Under the pieces are notes generated by a model. The model worked only from the letters and a program-made list of their open reading frames with translations, had not been told where the DNA came from and did no database searches. From NCBI GenBank assembly GCA_025060675.1, contig JANXBI010000066.1:1-41820 (forward strand): a stretch of 41,820 nucleotides of DNA, in the 5' to 3' direction. Below, piece after piece: positions 22,990 to 31,906 of the stretch. The position numbers and the translations under genes are program-made. How positions within the stretch are numbered: the stretch's first letter is position 1; each line of letters starts with the position of its first letter. This DNA comes from Candidatus Caldatribacterium sp. (lineage in GTDB: Bacteria; Atribacterota; Atribacteria; Atribacterales; Caldatribacteriaceae).

Positions 22990-23805
22990 ATGGTGAGTGT
23001 GATGCGCACCCACTGGTTCATGACCATCGCAAACGCTCTCCTTGTGCTCTACATTCTTCTTCCAATCGCGCTCATCCTTGTTGGTTCCTTTGGGAAGAAG
23101 TGGTTTGGTAGTCTCCTTCCCCAGGGATTCACCTTGGAGTGGTACAAAACCCTCTTCGAAGAACGGATGTACCTCCGCTCTTTGCGAATGAGTGTCTTCG
23201 TTGGTGTCCTCACGGTCCTTTGTACAACTCTCCTCTCTCTACCCTCGGTATACGCGGTGTACGTTTCTCGGAAAAGAATGCTCCGTCTCCTTCTCGATAT
23301 GACTGTGATACTCCCGGTCGCCCTCCCACCTATCGTGCTCGGTATAGGTCTCGTACAGGCGTACAATTGGCCATCTTTTTCCCTTGTAGGAACATGGCAA
23401 TTACTGCTTTTTGCTCACGTTCTCTACAGTTTGCCATTCATGGTCAAACCAATTATGGCTAATTTAGATCTCCTTGATTGGAATACCCTCGAGGAGGCGG
23501 CTGAAAGCCTTGGTGCGTCACGGTGGTACGCCTTCAAAAGAGTACTCCTACCAAACCTTAAACCGGGCATACTCTCTGGCTCCATCATGACCTTCGCCTT
23601 TTCTTTCGGAGAGTTCCAGCTTGCTCTCATCCTCACAAGCTCAGCAAGTCAAACATACCCTGTCGTGCTGTACCAGGCTTTCTACGTAAGCACTGGGTTT
23701 GCCTGCGCAGCGGTAACGCTCCTTGTGCTTCTTGCGGTTCTCGCCATCTGGCTTCTTACCCGGTTCTCGAAGGGGGCACTCCGCATTGAGCCGCTACAAA
23801 GTTGA
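22990..23805 (+). CDS. ABC importer permease (PotC/FbpB-type), first gene
   Basis: The 271-residue membrane protein has six predicted helices and the conserved EAA loop (EEAAESLGASRWYAFKRVLLP, about residues 173-193) that docks on the ATPase. The family (binding-protein-dependent transport inner-membrane component) serves iron, polyamine, thiamine and aminoethylphosphonate importers. The ATG at 22990 lacks a clear ribosome site; an in-frame ATG at 23002 follows GGTGAG. The ATPase gene starts 20 bp inside its 3' end. Confidence 0.87.
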   Translation: MVSVMRTHWFMTIANALLVLYILLPIALILVGSFGKKWFGSLLPQGFTLEWYKTLFEERMYLRSLRMSVFVGVLTVLCTTLLSLPSVYAVYVSRKRMLRLLLDMTVILPVALPPIVLGIGLVQAYNWPSFSLVGTWQLLLFAHVLYSLPFMVKPIMANLDLLDWNTLEEAAESLGASRWYAFKRVLLPNLKPGILSGSIMTFAFSFGEFQLALILTSSASQTYPVVLYQAFYVSTGFACAAVTLLVLLAVLAIWLLTRFSKGALRIEPLQS

Positions 23806-24877
23806 GCTTCGAGACATCACAAAGAGTTTTGGGAAAAACGTCGTTCTTTCAGGGGTTTCCCTCGCCCTTGAAGAAGGTCGATTCCTCTCCATTGTGGGTC
23901 CAAGTGGCTCTGGGAAAACCACACTCCTCCGCGTTATAGCTGGGTTTCTCATGCCAGACTCGGGAGAAGTCTATATCGATGGGGTGAATATCACTAACGA
24001 ACCACCACGAAAGAGAAATATCGGCATGGTATTCCAACACTATGCCCTCTTCCCTAACCTCAACGTTTACGAAAACGTCGCTTTCGGACTGCGTGCTCGA
24101 AAAGTACCAAACGAGGTGATTGCCAGAGAGGTTCAAAGAATGCTTGCCCTTGTCCATCTCGAAGACAAAGCGGGGCGCTCTATACGAGAACTCTCAGGCG
24201 GGGAGCAACAACGAGTTGCCTTGGCAAGGGCCTTAGCTATTACCCCAGGACTCCTCCTCCTTGACGAACCCCTGAGCGCCCTTGATGCCAAAGTGAGATT
24301 AGAGTTGCGGTATGAACTCAAGAGGATTCAAGACACAACAGGTGTCACCACCATCTACGTCACGCACGACCAGGAAGAGGCGCTTTCCATATCGGATTTT
24401 GTTGCCGTTCTTAACAAGGGACGCATTGAGCAACTTGGGAAACCTGAAGAAATTTACCTCCAGCCGAAGACCCGTTTCGTCGCCGAATTCATAGGGATAT
24501 CCAATATCCTCGAGATGGAGGTGGTGTCTGCTCAGGAAGGATGGTTTCGCTACAAAGGGGTTATAATTCGTGGAAAGCCCGTCTCTGAAGGGACGACACG
24601 AATTGCCGCTGTGCTTCGCCCAGAACACATCACCATTCATCCTCCGGAAAAGCACCAAAACCAAGGAAAAGCATGTAACACTCTCGAAGGGCGTATCATA
24701 GGACAAGTTTTCCTGGGACCCCTGTTTCGTTTGGCGGTGGCATTTCATGATACGACCCTTTTTGTGGATGTGCAAAACCGAGGAGGGAACTGTTTTCCCC
24801 AAGGTGCACCTGTATGCCTCAGTTTCCCTCCAGAGGCCTTGCATTACCTTTATGATACTCAAGAAAGGAGGTTCTGA
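23786..24877 (+). CDS. ABC importer ATPase (PotA/FbpC-type)
   Basis: The 363-residue protein energises the importer. Seen: Walker A GPSGSGKTT (about residue 36), Q-loop GMVFQHYALFPNLNVYENV, signature LSGGEQQRVALARAL, Walker B LLLLDEPLSALDAK, switch histidine VTHDQEEAL and a C-terminal TOBE domain (about 285-360), as in PotA, FbpC and PhnT. The best start is TTG 23786, with GGGGG 9 nt upstream, which gives SRYKVELRDITKSFG; the longer open frame to 23723 is only a shadow of the permease gene. It overlaps the permease by 20 bp and ends 2 bp before the binding-protein gene. Confidence 0.9.
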   Translation: MSRYKVELRDITKSFGKNVVLSGVSLALEEGRFLSIVGPSGSGKTTLLRVIAGFLMPDSGEVYIDGVNITNEPPRKRNIGMVFQHYALFPNLNVYENVAFGLRARKVPNEVIAREVQRMLALVHLEDKAGRSIRELSGGEQQRVALARALAITPGLLLLDEPLSALDAKVRLELRYELKRIQDTTGVTTIYVTHDQEEALSISDFVAVLNKGRIEQLGKPEEIYLQPKTRFVAEFIGISNILEMEVVSAQEGWFRYKGVIIRGKPVSEGTTRIAAVLRPEHITIHPPEKHQNQGKACNTLEGRIIGQVFLGPLFRLAVAFHDTTLFVDVQNRGGNCFPQGAPVCLSFPPEALHYLYDTQERRF

Positions 24878-24879
24878 AC

Positions 24880-25965
24880 ATGAGAATCCTTGCTGTGCTT
24901 ACCATTCTTGGAGTACTCGCTTTTACGGTCATCCTGGGACAGCTTGCGTTGGCTTTTGAGCAGGAGCTGTACCCTGGAGAAAGGGAACTTTTTGAGCTAG
25001 CCAAAAAAGAGGGAATTGTGGTGAGCTACGATACTGGTCCCACATGGGCAAACTGGGCCGCGCTCTTTAAAAAGTTCACACAAAGGTACGACATCGAGAT
25101 AGTTTACAACGACTTGGGAAGCGGAGCCACGGTTGTACGCCTTGAAAAAGAGAAGAACCGTCCCAACGCCGACACTGCATACTATTTCATGCCTTTTGGA
25201 GCCATAGCGAAGGAGAAAGGGTTGACCGAGGGTTTCAAGCCTGTAAACTTTGAGAAAATCCCGGATCTCCTCAAAGACCCAGAAGGCCACTGGTTCAGTA
25301 TCCATAAAGGAACTGTAGTGTTTGCGGTCAACAAAAAGCTTGTCAAGCGCGTTCCAGAAGGATGGAAAGACCTCCTAGAACCTGACTTTAGAAAGAGCAT
25401 CACCTACCTCGATCCTCGAACAACTGGCATTGGCTACGCTATCGTCCTTGCTACGGCCCATGCCTTTGGGGGTAACCTTGACAACCTCATGCCTGGTATT
25501 ACCTACCTCGCCGAACTCCAGAAGCGAGGCAACATTCGCATGATCGAGAAAACGACAGAATACGACAAGTTCGTTAAGGGAGAGATTCCTGTCTGGATCA
25601 CCTATGATTTCAATGCTTACCGAGCAAAGTACATAGGTGGATTGGGTGACGATGTTGCCATCGTCATTCCGAAAGAAGGGACCATCACCGCACCCTATGC
25701 CATAAGCCTGGTGAAAGGAGCGCCGCATCCTAACGCAGCTAAACTCTGGCTAAACTTCATCATGAGCACAGAAGGGCAGCTCACCTTTGCTGAGGGATTT
25801 GTACGCCCCATCCTTGATGATGTCACAATGCCCGAAGAGATTGCTCAGAAGTTCCTCCCAGCAGAGGAGTATGCAAAAGCCATAGATATCGATTGGGTCA
25901 AGGCGCAAAAGGTACAGGCTGAAGCAGCCAAACTCTGGGGAAAACACGTTCTTGGTGAGGAGTAA
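24880..25965 (+). CDS. ABC importer substrate-binding protein (family 1, iron/phosphonate-type)
   Basis: The 361-residue protein has a signal peptide (cleavage near ALA-FE, no lipobox) and the fold of extracellular binding proteins of the Fe3+/2-aminoethylphosphonate/thiamine group: KKEGIVVSYDTGPTWANWAALF, YDIEIVYNDLGSG, NADTAYYFMPFGAIAKEKGL, WKDLLEPDFRKSITYLDPRT and HPNAAKLWLNFIMSTEGQ. The last two motifs are typical of this group. The ligand cannot be told from sequence. The start has AGGAGG 7 nt upstream. It lies between the ATPase and second permease genes, 2 and 5 bp apart. Confidence 0.88.
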   Translation: MRILAVLTILGVLAFTVILGQLALAFEQELYPGERELFELAKKEGIVVSYDTGPTWANWAALFKKFTQRYDIEIVYNDLGSGATVVRLEKEKNRPNADTAYYFMPFGAIAKEKGLTEGFKPVNFEKIPDLLKDPEGHWFSIHKGTVVFAVNKKLVKRVPEGWKDLLEPDFRKSITYLDPRTTGIGYAIVLATAHAFGGNLDNLMPGITYLAELQKRGNIRMIEKTTEYDKFVKGEIPVWITYDFNAYRAKYIGGLGDDVAIVIPKEGTITAPYAISLVKGAPHPNAAKLWLNFIMSTEGQLTFAEGFVRPILDDVTMPEEIAQKFLPAEEYAKAIDIDWVKAQKVQAEAAKLWGKHVLGEE

Positions 25966-25970
25966 CACCA

Positions 25971-26813
25971 ATGCTGGGCCGGAGAGGTGTTTTCTGGCTT
26001 CTCCTCCCAATAACAGCATGGTTTGCGTTTTTCCTCTTTGTGCCCATAGGCTTTGTCTTTTGGGAAAGCATAAAAGGTGAAGCAGGAATAGACTGCAGCG
26101 CATACACCCGAGTCTTTACGTACAAAGTGTACCGCGAGTCTTTCAAAAACAGCCTTGTGCTCTCCCTATCAACAACGGTTCTGGGCACAGCTATAGGGCT
26201 GCCTTTATCGTACGTTCTCTACAGAACTCAGGGCAAAAAGCAGGATACACTGCTTGCCCTTCTCTCGTTACCACTCACCTTCTCCGGCCTGGTCATTGCC
26301 TATGCTTTCATCATCCTCCTTGGTAACTCTGGGTTTGTGACCATCCTTCTTAGAAAGCTCTTTGGCATCGATACTTTAGCATTTTCGTCATTCCTCTTCA
26401 CATGGCGTGGGTTGGTTGTGGCGTACCTGTACTTCCTCATCCCCCGCATGATTCTCGTGATGATGGCAAGCTGGTCCCAGGTAGATTGGAGCCTCCTTGA
26501 AGTGGCAGAAATCCTTGGAATGCATCGTCTTCGGGCTTTCTTTCGCATCATCTTCCCCCTCATACGCCCCGCACTCCTTGCTGGCTCAAGTCTTCTTTTT
26601 GCGGTTTCCATGGGCGCCTTTGGCACAGCCTTTGCCCTCGTAGGAACCGGAGTCAACATCGTTCCGCTCCTCATCTACACGCAGATGTCGGAAATACACG
26701 TGAACCTCCAGGAAGCTAACGCTCTCGCTATTCTCCTTGCTGCGGCGACTACAGGAGTCGTTGTCCTTTACGAGAGGATTTTCCTCCAACAACGGGGAAT
26801 GGCCAAAGGGTGA
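25971..26813 (+). CDS. ABC importer permease (PotB/FbpB-type), second gene
   Basis: The 280-residue membrane protein carries the same inner-membrane component fold as the first permease, with the EAA-like loop LLEVAEILGMHRLRAFFRIIFP (about residues 176-197) and six predicted helices. Two different permeases indicate a heterodimeric channel. It closes the operon; the convergent copA gene ends 42 bp further on, with no hairpin between them. Confidence 0.88.
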   Translation: MLGRRGVFWLLLPITAWFAFFLFVPIGFVFWESIKGEAGIDCSAYTRVFTYKVYRESFKNSLVLSLSTTVLGTAIGLPLSYVLYRTQGKKQDTLLALLSLPLTFSGLVIAYAFIILLGNSGFVTILLRKLFGIDTLAFSSFLFTWRGLVVAYLYFLIPRMILVMMASWSQVDWSLLEVAEILGMHRLRAFFRIIFPLIRPALLAGSSLLFAVSMGAFGTAFALVGTGVNIVPLLIYTQMSEIHVNLQEANALAILLAAATTGVVVLYERIFLQQRGMAKG

Positions 26814-26855
26814 TAACCAAGACCCTTCAGCATCCGAAAACCGCCCTCTCACCTT

Positions 26856-29438
26856 TCATGCACTCAAGGAGATAAAGAGGAAGAAAAGGCTCACGAAGGC
26901 AGCACCAAGGAAGAAGGGTATAAGAGTTGAAAACCTGTTCCTTGTTCCCGGTTTATAGTACCGGAGAAGGAGGGCATTAGATACCACAGACACGGAGCTC
27001 AACGCCATTGCCAAACCAGCAAGTTCCGGTCGGAGCACAACTCCCCAACGGGCAAAAACCCGAGCAGCAATGGGAATACCAAGGACATTATAGAAAAGGG
27101 CAAAAAAGAGATTCTGACGGATTTTCCCAAGGGTAGCCCGGGAAAGAGCAAAAGCCATGGCGACGTCTTTCGGATCTCCCCGAGCAAGAACGATATCTCC
27201 TGCCTCAAGGGCAATATCCGAGCCTTGCCCCATGGCGATGCCAAGATCCGCCTGAGCTAAGGCCGGTGCGTCATTCACACCATCGCCTACAAAAGCCACT
27301 TTTTCCCCACTCTGCTGTAGCTCTTTCACCATCGCAACTTTGGCCTCGGGCGAAACCTCGGCAAAAACCTTCTCAATACCGACAACCCTCGCCACCACCT
27401 GTGCCACACGCTGGGCATCCCCGGAAATCATAGCAACCGCAAATCCCAAACGTTTCAAGGTTTGCACTGCTTCTTGAGCGGTCTCTTTCAAAGGATCAGC
27501 GATGGCGAAAAGCCCAAGGAAGCTTTTCTCTGTCCCTAAGGCAACAACGGTTTTCCCGTCTCCTTCAAAGCGGTCTATGAAGTTCTCGTAGGGTTCAAGG
27601 GAAATCCCCGCGGCTTCCGCGACAAAACGCGGGCTGCCGAGGAAATATGTAGTCCCATCCACCACTCCCACCACTCCCTTCCCAGGAACAACGGAAAACT
27701 CCCGTACCTCATGAAGGAGGGATTCCTCTTTTACCCGAGAAAGGAAAGCAGTAGCCAGAGGATGCTCTGAACGAACTTCAAGAGAAGCGGCAAGAGCGAG
27801 AAGTTCTGCAGGAGTTCCGGAAAAGGATAGGACATCGGTCACCGTAGGCTTCCCCCGTGTAAGGGTTCCAGTTTTGTCAAAGACCACAGTGGTAACCCCT
27901 TGCGCTCGCTCCAGAACCTCACCACTTTTGACCAGAATCCCAAGCTCTGCACCTCTCCCAAGCCCCACAACAAGAGCCACCGGCGTCGCCAGGCCAAGAG
28001 CGCAAGGACAGGCAATGACAATGACTGAAGTCATCGCCATAAGAGCAAAGGAGAGGGAGGAACCCAGGACGAGGTGCCAAATAACAAAGGTGGCAAGGGC
28101 AACAAAGAGCACGACTGGCACGAAAATTCCAGCAATGCGATCGGCAAGGCCCTGAATAGGAGCCTTGGAACTCTCCGCTTCTTCCACGAGACGGATAATA
28201 CGGGAGAGCGTGGTGTCTTGCCCTACCCGACGGACCACAAAGGTAAAACTCCCCATCACGTTTATTGTTCCACCGATGACCATGTCCCCTGGTTTCTTCT
28301 CCACAGGAACACTCTCTCCCGTAAGGAGCGCTTCGTCAACCGATGCATAACCTTCAAGGACCTCACCATCAACAGGCACAATTTCCCCAGGGCGAACAAG
28401 GACAACGTCGCCGACTTTGATTTGGGCAAGAGGGACATCAACAAACGTCCCATCCTTTTTGACCCGTGCGGTTTTCGGTGTAAGGGAAAGGAGCCTCTCA
28501 ATAGCGCGAGACGTTCGCTTTTTCGTTTCCGCTTCAAGCCACTTCCCAAGAAGCACAAAGGTGATGAGAAACGCTGAGGTTTCAAAGTACAGATGGGGTG
28601 GTGTTGTACCGTGCGAGAAAACAAGCGCTCCAGAGGCAACACTGTGCAAAAGATAGAGGACAAGACTATACCCATACGCTACCGACGTGCCGATGGCGAC
28701 GAGGCTGTCCATGCCAAGGAGACGATGTCGGAACTGTGCAAGGAGACCCCGATAGAAAGGGAGGCCAAGGACAAATTGGATGGGGGTGGCACAAAGAAGA
28801 GATACAAAACCCACATAGGGATGAATATGTGCTCCAATCCAAGAGGAAGGGAAGAAATCGAACACCATGAAAATCACAAGGGGAAGACTAAAAGCAAGGG
28901 CAAGGAAGAAGCGCCTTTGCGCAAGAGCAACCGCCTTGTCTTTACTTGCTACCACCAAGGCCTGATACCCTAACTCCTCGATGACGCGAACGAGGTCTCC
29001 CGTTGTGAGAATCTTCGGATCAAAGGAAATCCACGCTCGCTCCGTGGCAAAACTGACCCGTGCCTCATAAACCCCAGAAGTCTGAGCCAACGCTCGCTCA
29101 ATAAGGAGAGCACAGGACGCACAGTGCATACCTAAAATGTGGAAAGTGACTTGCTCACTCGATGGAGCGTCTCGGGACCTTGCCGCTATATCCTGCGCTT
29201 CTTGGTCATCTTCAGTCTCTTCTTGATCCTCCACCGTAGCTTCATACCCAAGGTCCCCTATGGTTTTCACAAGGACAGCGGGCTGAATCTTGGCTCCATC
29301 AAAAACAACGGTACCTTTCCCCTCCTGGAAGGTAATACGAACTTCCCTTACTCCTTCTTTGCCCAAAAGCTCACGTTCGATGAGCTTCGCGCAACTTGCG
29401 CAATGCATGCCCTTTATGCGCAGGGAAACGCGACGCAT
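26856..29438 (-). CDS. copA: Copper-exporting P1B-type ATPase CopA
   Basis: The 860-residue protein has two N-terminal heavy-metal-associated domains with GMHCASC motifs (Cys 13/16 and 106/109), eight membrane helices, the metal-binding CPC in IVIACPCALGLATP, the phosphorylation site DKTGTLTRG, the SEHPLATA motif and GDGVNDAPALAQADLGIAMG. CPC with two CASC domains points to Cu(I) export. The start is 29438 (GAGGTG 6 nt upstream); the open frame extends to 29468. It follows the feo genes on the same strand, but a -10 on the stop codon of the Cys-rich gene suggests its own promoter. Confidence 0.93.
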   Translation of the reverse strand: MRRVSLRIKGMHCASCAKLIERELLGKEGVREVRITFQEGKGTVVFDGAKIQPAVLVKTIGDLGYEATVEDQEETEDDQEAQDIAARSRDAPSSEQVTFHILGMHCASCALLIERALAQTSGVYEARVSFATERAWISFDPKILTTGDLVRVIEELGYQALVVASKDKAVALAQRRFFLALAFSLPLVIFMVFDFFPSSWIGAHIHPYVGFVSLLCATPIQFVLGLPFYRGLLAQFRHRLLGMDSLVAIGTSVAYGYSLVLYLLHSVASGALVFSHGTTPPHLYFETSAFLITFVLLGKWLEAETKKRTSRAIERLLSLTPKTARVKKDGTFVDVPLAQIKVGDVVLVRPGEIVPVDGEVLEGYASVDEALLTGESVPVEKKPGDMVIGGTINVMGSFTFVVRRVGQDTTLSRIIRLVEEAESSKAPIQGLADRIAGIFVPVVLFVALATFVIWHLVLGSSLSFALMAMTSVIVIACPCALGLATPVALVVGLGRGAELGILVKSGEVLERAQGVTTVVFDKTGTLTRGKPTVTDVLSFSGTPAELLALAASLEVRSEHPLATAFLSRVKEESLLHEVREFSVVPGKGVVGVVDGTTYFLGSPRFVAEAAGISLEPYENFIDRFEGDGKTVVALGTEKSFLGLFAIADPLKETAQEAVQTLKRLGFAVAMISGDAQRVAQVVARVVGIEKVFAEVSPEAKVAMVKELQQSGEKVAFVGDGVNDAPALAQADLGIAMGQGSDIALEAGDIVLARGDPKDVAMAFALSRATLGKIRQNLFFALFYNVLGIPIAARVFARWGVVLRPELAGLAMALSSVSVVSNALLLRYYKPGTRNRFSTLIPFFLGAAFVSLFFLFISLSA

Positions 29439-29477
29439 ACTATCCACCTCATTTTTTATCAAAACCATTGCTTTTGT

Positions 29478-29486
29478 AGTATATCA
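29478..29486 (-). promoter_or_regulatory. Extended -10 for copA on a stop codon
   Basis: Minus-strand TGATATACT; TGA is the stop of the FeoB-associated gene. The resulting leader would be about 33 nt and includes the GAGGTG site. Confidence 0.5.
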
Positions 29487-29621
29487 CGCATCAGACGAAT
29501 GGTCAAACGGACACGCTCTCCGACAACCACAGCAACCCTCCTCCCGCCTACGAAAAAGGCTCAAAACGACCACACATCCTGCCGCAACACCAAGGCCAAA
29601 GAGGAAGATAACGTTACCCAA
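29484..29621 (-). CDS. FeoB-associated Cys-rich membrane mini-protein
   Basis: A 45-residue frame directly behind feoB reads one hydrophobic helix (VIFLFGLGVAAGCVVVLSLF) followed by RRREEGCCGCRRACPFDHSS, the layout of FeoB-associated Cys-rich proteins (one TM helix, basic stop, CCGC cluster), which are thought to assist Fe(II) uptake. The start is probably TTG 29621, overlapping the last 8 bases of feoB, with GGGGAAGG 9 nt upstream. No ATG or GTG is available downstream before the helix. Confidence 0.75.
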   Translation of the reverse strand: MGNVIFLFGLGVAAGCVVVLSLFRRREEGCCGCRRACPFDHSSDA

Positions 29622-31629
29622 GGTGCAACACCTTCCCCAACTGGAAAATAGCAACAGCAAGAAACCATCCAAGCAGAAGACTGTACCCCGCAGCGAAAGC
29701 AGTCCATCCCCAAGAGTTCGTTTCCCTCCGGATTGCAGCAAGAGTCGCCACACACGGAATGTACACAAGGGTCATGACCATAAACGCGTAGGCAGCAAGA
29801 GGAGTCCAGTCTTGTGCGATAGATTCCGCCAAGGCCTCCTCACCTACCCCATAAAGGGTCCCTAAGGCTCCCACAACGACCTCCTTGGCAAGGATTCCAA
29901 AAAGGAGCGCCACACCGGCCCGCCAGTGACCGAAACCGGCCCAGGAGAAAACTGGAGCTATCCATTGACCGATTATCCCAAGAAAACTCCCTTCTCCAGC
30001 GTAGGGCGTTCCAGGTGGGAGGTTTGCCAGTATCCAAACAAGGACCACCACCGCCGCGATAAGGCTTCCAGCTTTGCGAAGGAAAGCCACACCTCGATTC
30101 CACATGTGAAGCGCTATGGTCTTGAGGGTAGGCATACGATAGGGAGGAAGCTCGAGGACAAAATAGGAAGGTTCATGGACAAAGAGAACACGGGAGAGGA
30201 AAAACGCAGTACCAACTGCAAGGATTATCCCCAAAAGGTACAGAGAAAAAACCACGAGCCCTTGATACTTCGCAAAGAACGTCCCAGCAAAGAGGACATA
30301 CACAGGAAAACGGGCTGAACAAGACATAAAGGGCACAACAAGTATCGTAGCGAGGCGATCCTTCCGGTTTTCCAAAGTTCGCGTCGCCATAATAGCAGGA
30401 ACATTACACCCAAAACCGAGGAGGAGAGGTATAAAAGACTTCCCATGGAGACCAAGGGGGTGCATGAGGCGATCCATGATGTATGCTGCCCTTGCCATGT
30501 ACCCACTGTCTTCGAGGAAAGCGATGGCCAGAAAGAGCAGGAAAATGTGAGGGACAAAGACGAGAACTGCTCCAACACCCTCAATAACCCCATCGGTAAT
30601 GAGCGACCGGACAAGAGGTGGCATTCCCCACTCTTCAAACCAAACCGCTACCATTCCTTTGAGCCATCCAAAGAGCCCCTCAATCCAACCCACAAGAGGA
30701 CCACCAATCCGAAAAACGAACTGGAAAAGCCCCCACATGAGCAGAAGGAAAATTGGCATGCCCAAGTATTTGTTGGTTACCACAGCGTCGATACGATCTG
30801 AAAGGGTGGGTCCTTTCTGCTCTTTGGCACAAGCAACCACGCCTTGCAAGAGGCGAGCAATATACGCATACCGTTTCTCCACAAAAACCGTTGGATCGTA
30901 TTTCCCCTCAAGGCGATCCAAAACCCCAGGGAGGAAGACCGAAGAAAGCCTCTGGCGGAATTCTTCGTCCCCTTCGAGAACCCGCACTGCCAACCAGCGG
31001 GCGTAACGCTCCCAAGAAGGCAGAGGGCGAAGGAACTCCTCAATGGTTCGCACATCCTCCTCAACGTGTGGTCCATAGTCCACACACAGGTACCCCGGAT
31101 CCTTGTTTTCCGCGACCGCAAGAGCCACTTCGAGAAGCTCCTTCACACCTTTGCCTCGGAGAGCAACAGTAGGAACCACAGGAACCCCAAGGCGTTCAGA
31201 GAGCGCGACGGTATCAATCTTCACCTGTTTTCTCTCAAGCTCATCGTACATATTGAGCGCTACCACAAGAGGAATACCCATTTCCCGAAGCTGCACGGTA
31301 AGATAGAGGTTCCGTTCAAGGTTTGTGGCATCAACCACGTTCACCACCACGTCCGCTTCACCAGAAAGGATGTACTCCCTGGTGATACGCTCATCCTCTG
31401 AGTGGGCACCAAGGCTATACGTTCCAGGAAGGTCCACAACCCGAACTGCTTGCTTCCCAAAAATCACCCATCCCTCTTTCCGTTCCACGGTCACTCCCGG
31501 CCAGTTCCCAATTTCCTGTCGTGACCCCGTAAGCTCATTAAAGAGGGTCGTTTTGCCTGAGTTTGGATTGCCACAGAGGGCAACTGATATGGTACGTTGT
31601 GCCACATGCTGTTTTTCCATAGAGCGCAC
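29614..31629 (-). CDS. feoB: Ferrous iron transporter FeoB
   Basis: The roughly 671-residue protein has an N-terminal small GTPase domain (G1 GNPNSGKTTLFN, G2 region NWPGVTVERKEG, G3 DLPGTYSL, G4 NMYDE), the helical GDI-like region, and a membrane part with two Gate segments; GFGCNVPAIMATRTLENRKDR carries the conserved cysteine, and MSCSARFPVYVLFA follows. It moves Fe(II) across the inner membrane. The start is uncertain: GTG 31629 has GGAGG 5 nt upstream, ATG 31620 is the next choice, and the open frame reaches 31662. feoA lies 45 bp upstream and a palindrome related to the promoter operator lies between them. Confidence 0.93.
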   Translation of the reverse strand: MRSMEKQHVAQRTISVALCGNPNSGKTTLFNELTGSRQEIGNWPGVTVERKEGWVIFGKQAVRVVDLPGTYSLGAHSEDERITREYILSGEADVVVNVVDATNLERNLYLTVQLREMGIPLVVALNMYDELERKQVKIDTVALSERLGVPVVPTVALRGKGVKELLEVALAVAENKDPGYLCVDYGPHVEEDVRTIEEFLRPLPSWERYARWLAVRVLEGDEEFRQRLSSVFLPGVLDRLEGKYDPTVFVEKRYAYIARLLQGVVACAKEQKGPTLSDRIDAVVTNKYLGMPIFLLLMWGLFQFVFRIGGPLVGWIEGLFGWLKGMVAVWFEEWGMPPLVRSLITDGVIEGVGAVLVFVPHIFLLFLAIAFLEDSGYMARAAYIMDRLMHPLGLHGKSFIPLLLGFGCNVPAIMATRTLENRKDRLATILVVPFMSCSARFPVYVLFAGTFFAKYQGLVVFSLYLLGIILAVGTAFFLSRVLFVHEPSYFVLELPPYRMPTLKTIALHMWNRGVAFLRKAGSLIAAVVVLVWILANLPPGTPYAGEGSFLGIIGQWIAPVFSWAGFGHWRAGVALLFGILAKEVVVGALGTLYGVGEEALAESIAQDWTPLAAYAFMVMTLVYIPCVATLAAIRRETNSWGWTAFAAGYSLLLGWFLAVAIFQLGKVLHLG

Positions 31630-31644
31630 GAACACCTCCGGAAA

Positions 31645-31660
31645 GTTAAGTAAAACTAAC
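31645..31660. promoter_or_regulatory. Second operator-like palindrome between feoA and feoB
   Basis: GTTAAGTAAAACTAAC has the same outer arms (GTTA ... ACTAAC, 16 bp) as the perfect palindrome at 32568-32583. It may be a weak site for the same regulator. Confidence 0.4.
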
Positions 31661-31674
31661 AAAAGTTCATAAAA

Positions 31675-31905
31675 TCACGTGATTACGCGCACGAGAATAT
31701 CCATCGCAACTTCCCGGTCAAGGGCTAACCGTTCACTCCCTAAGGCAACCATAACAAGCCCCCCGACATTCTGGAGAACCCGAAGGCTCTTGTTCTCTAA
31801 AAACCCAAGCTCGGCAAGACGCCCTCGCAGGTTCCCCTCAAGCCCGACAACCACCACATCCTGTCCTGAACGCACGCACCCCAAAGGAAGAATACCTCGT
31901 TCCAT
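31675..31905 (-). CDS. feoA: FeoA-like protein
   Basis: The 76-residue protein is a lone SH3-like FeoA domain: GQDVVVVGLEGNLRGRLAELGFLENKSLRVLQ, then GLVMVALGSERLALDREVAMDILVR, which matches the LxELGF ... VRxxGxxxALRxxxAxxIxV pattern. FeoA binds and stimulates FeoB. It begins one base after the end of the regulator gene and is probably translated together with it. Confidence 0.9.
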   Translation of the reverse strand: MERGILPLGCVRSGQDVVVVGLEGNLRGRLAELGFLENKSLRVLQNVGGLVMVALGSERLALDREVAMDILVRVIT

Positions 31906-31906
31906 A

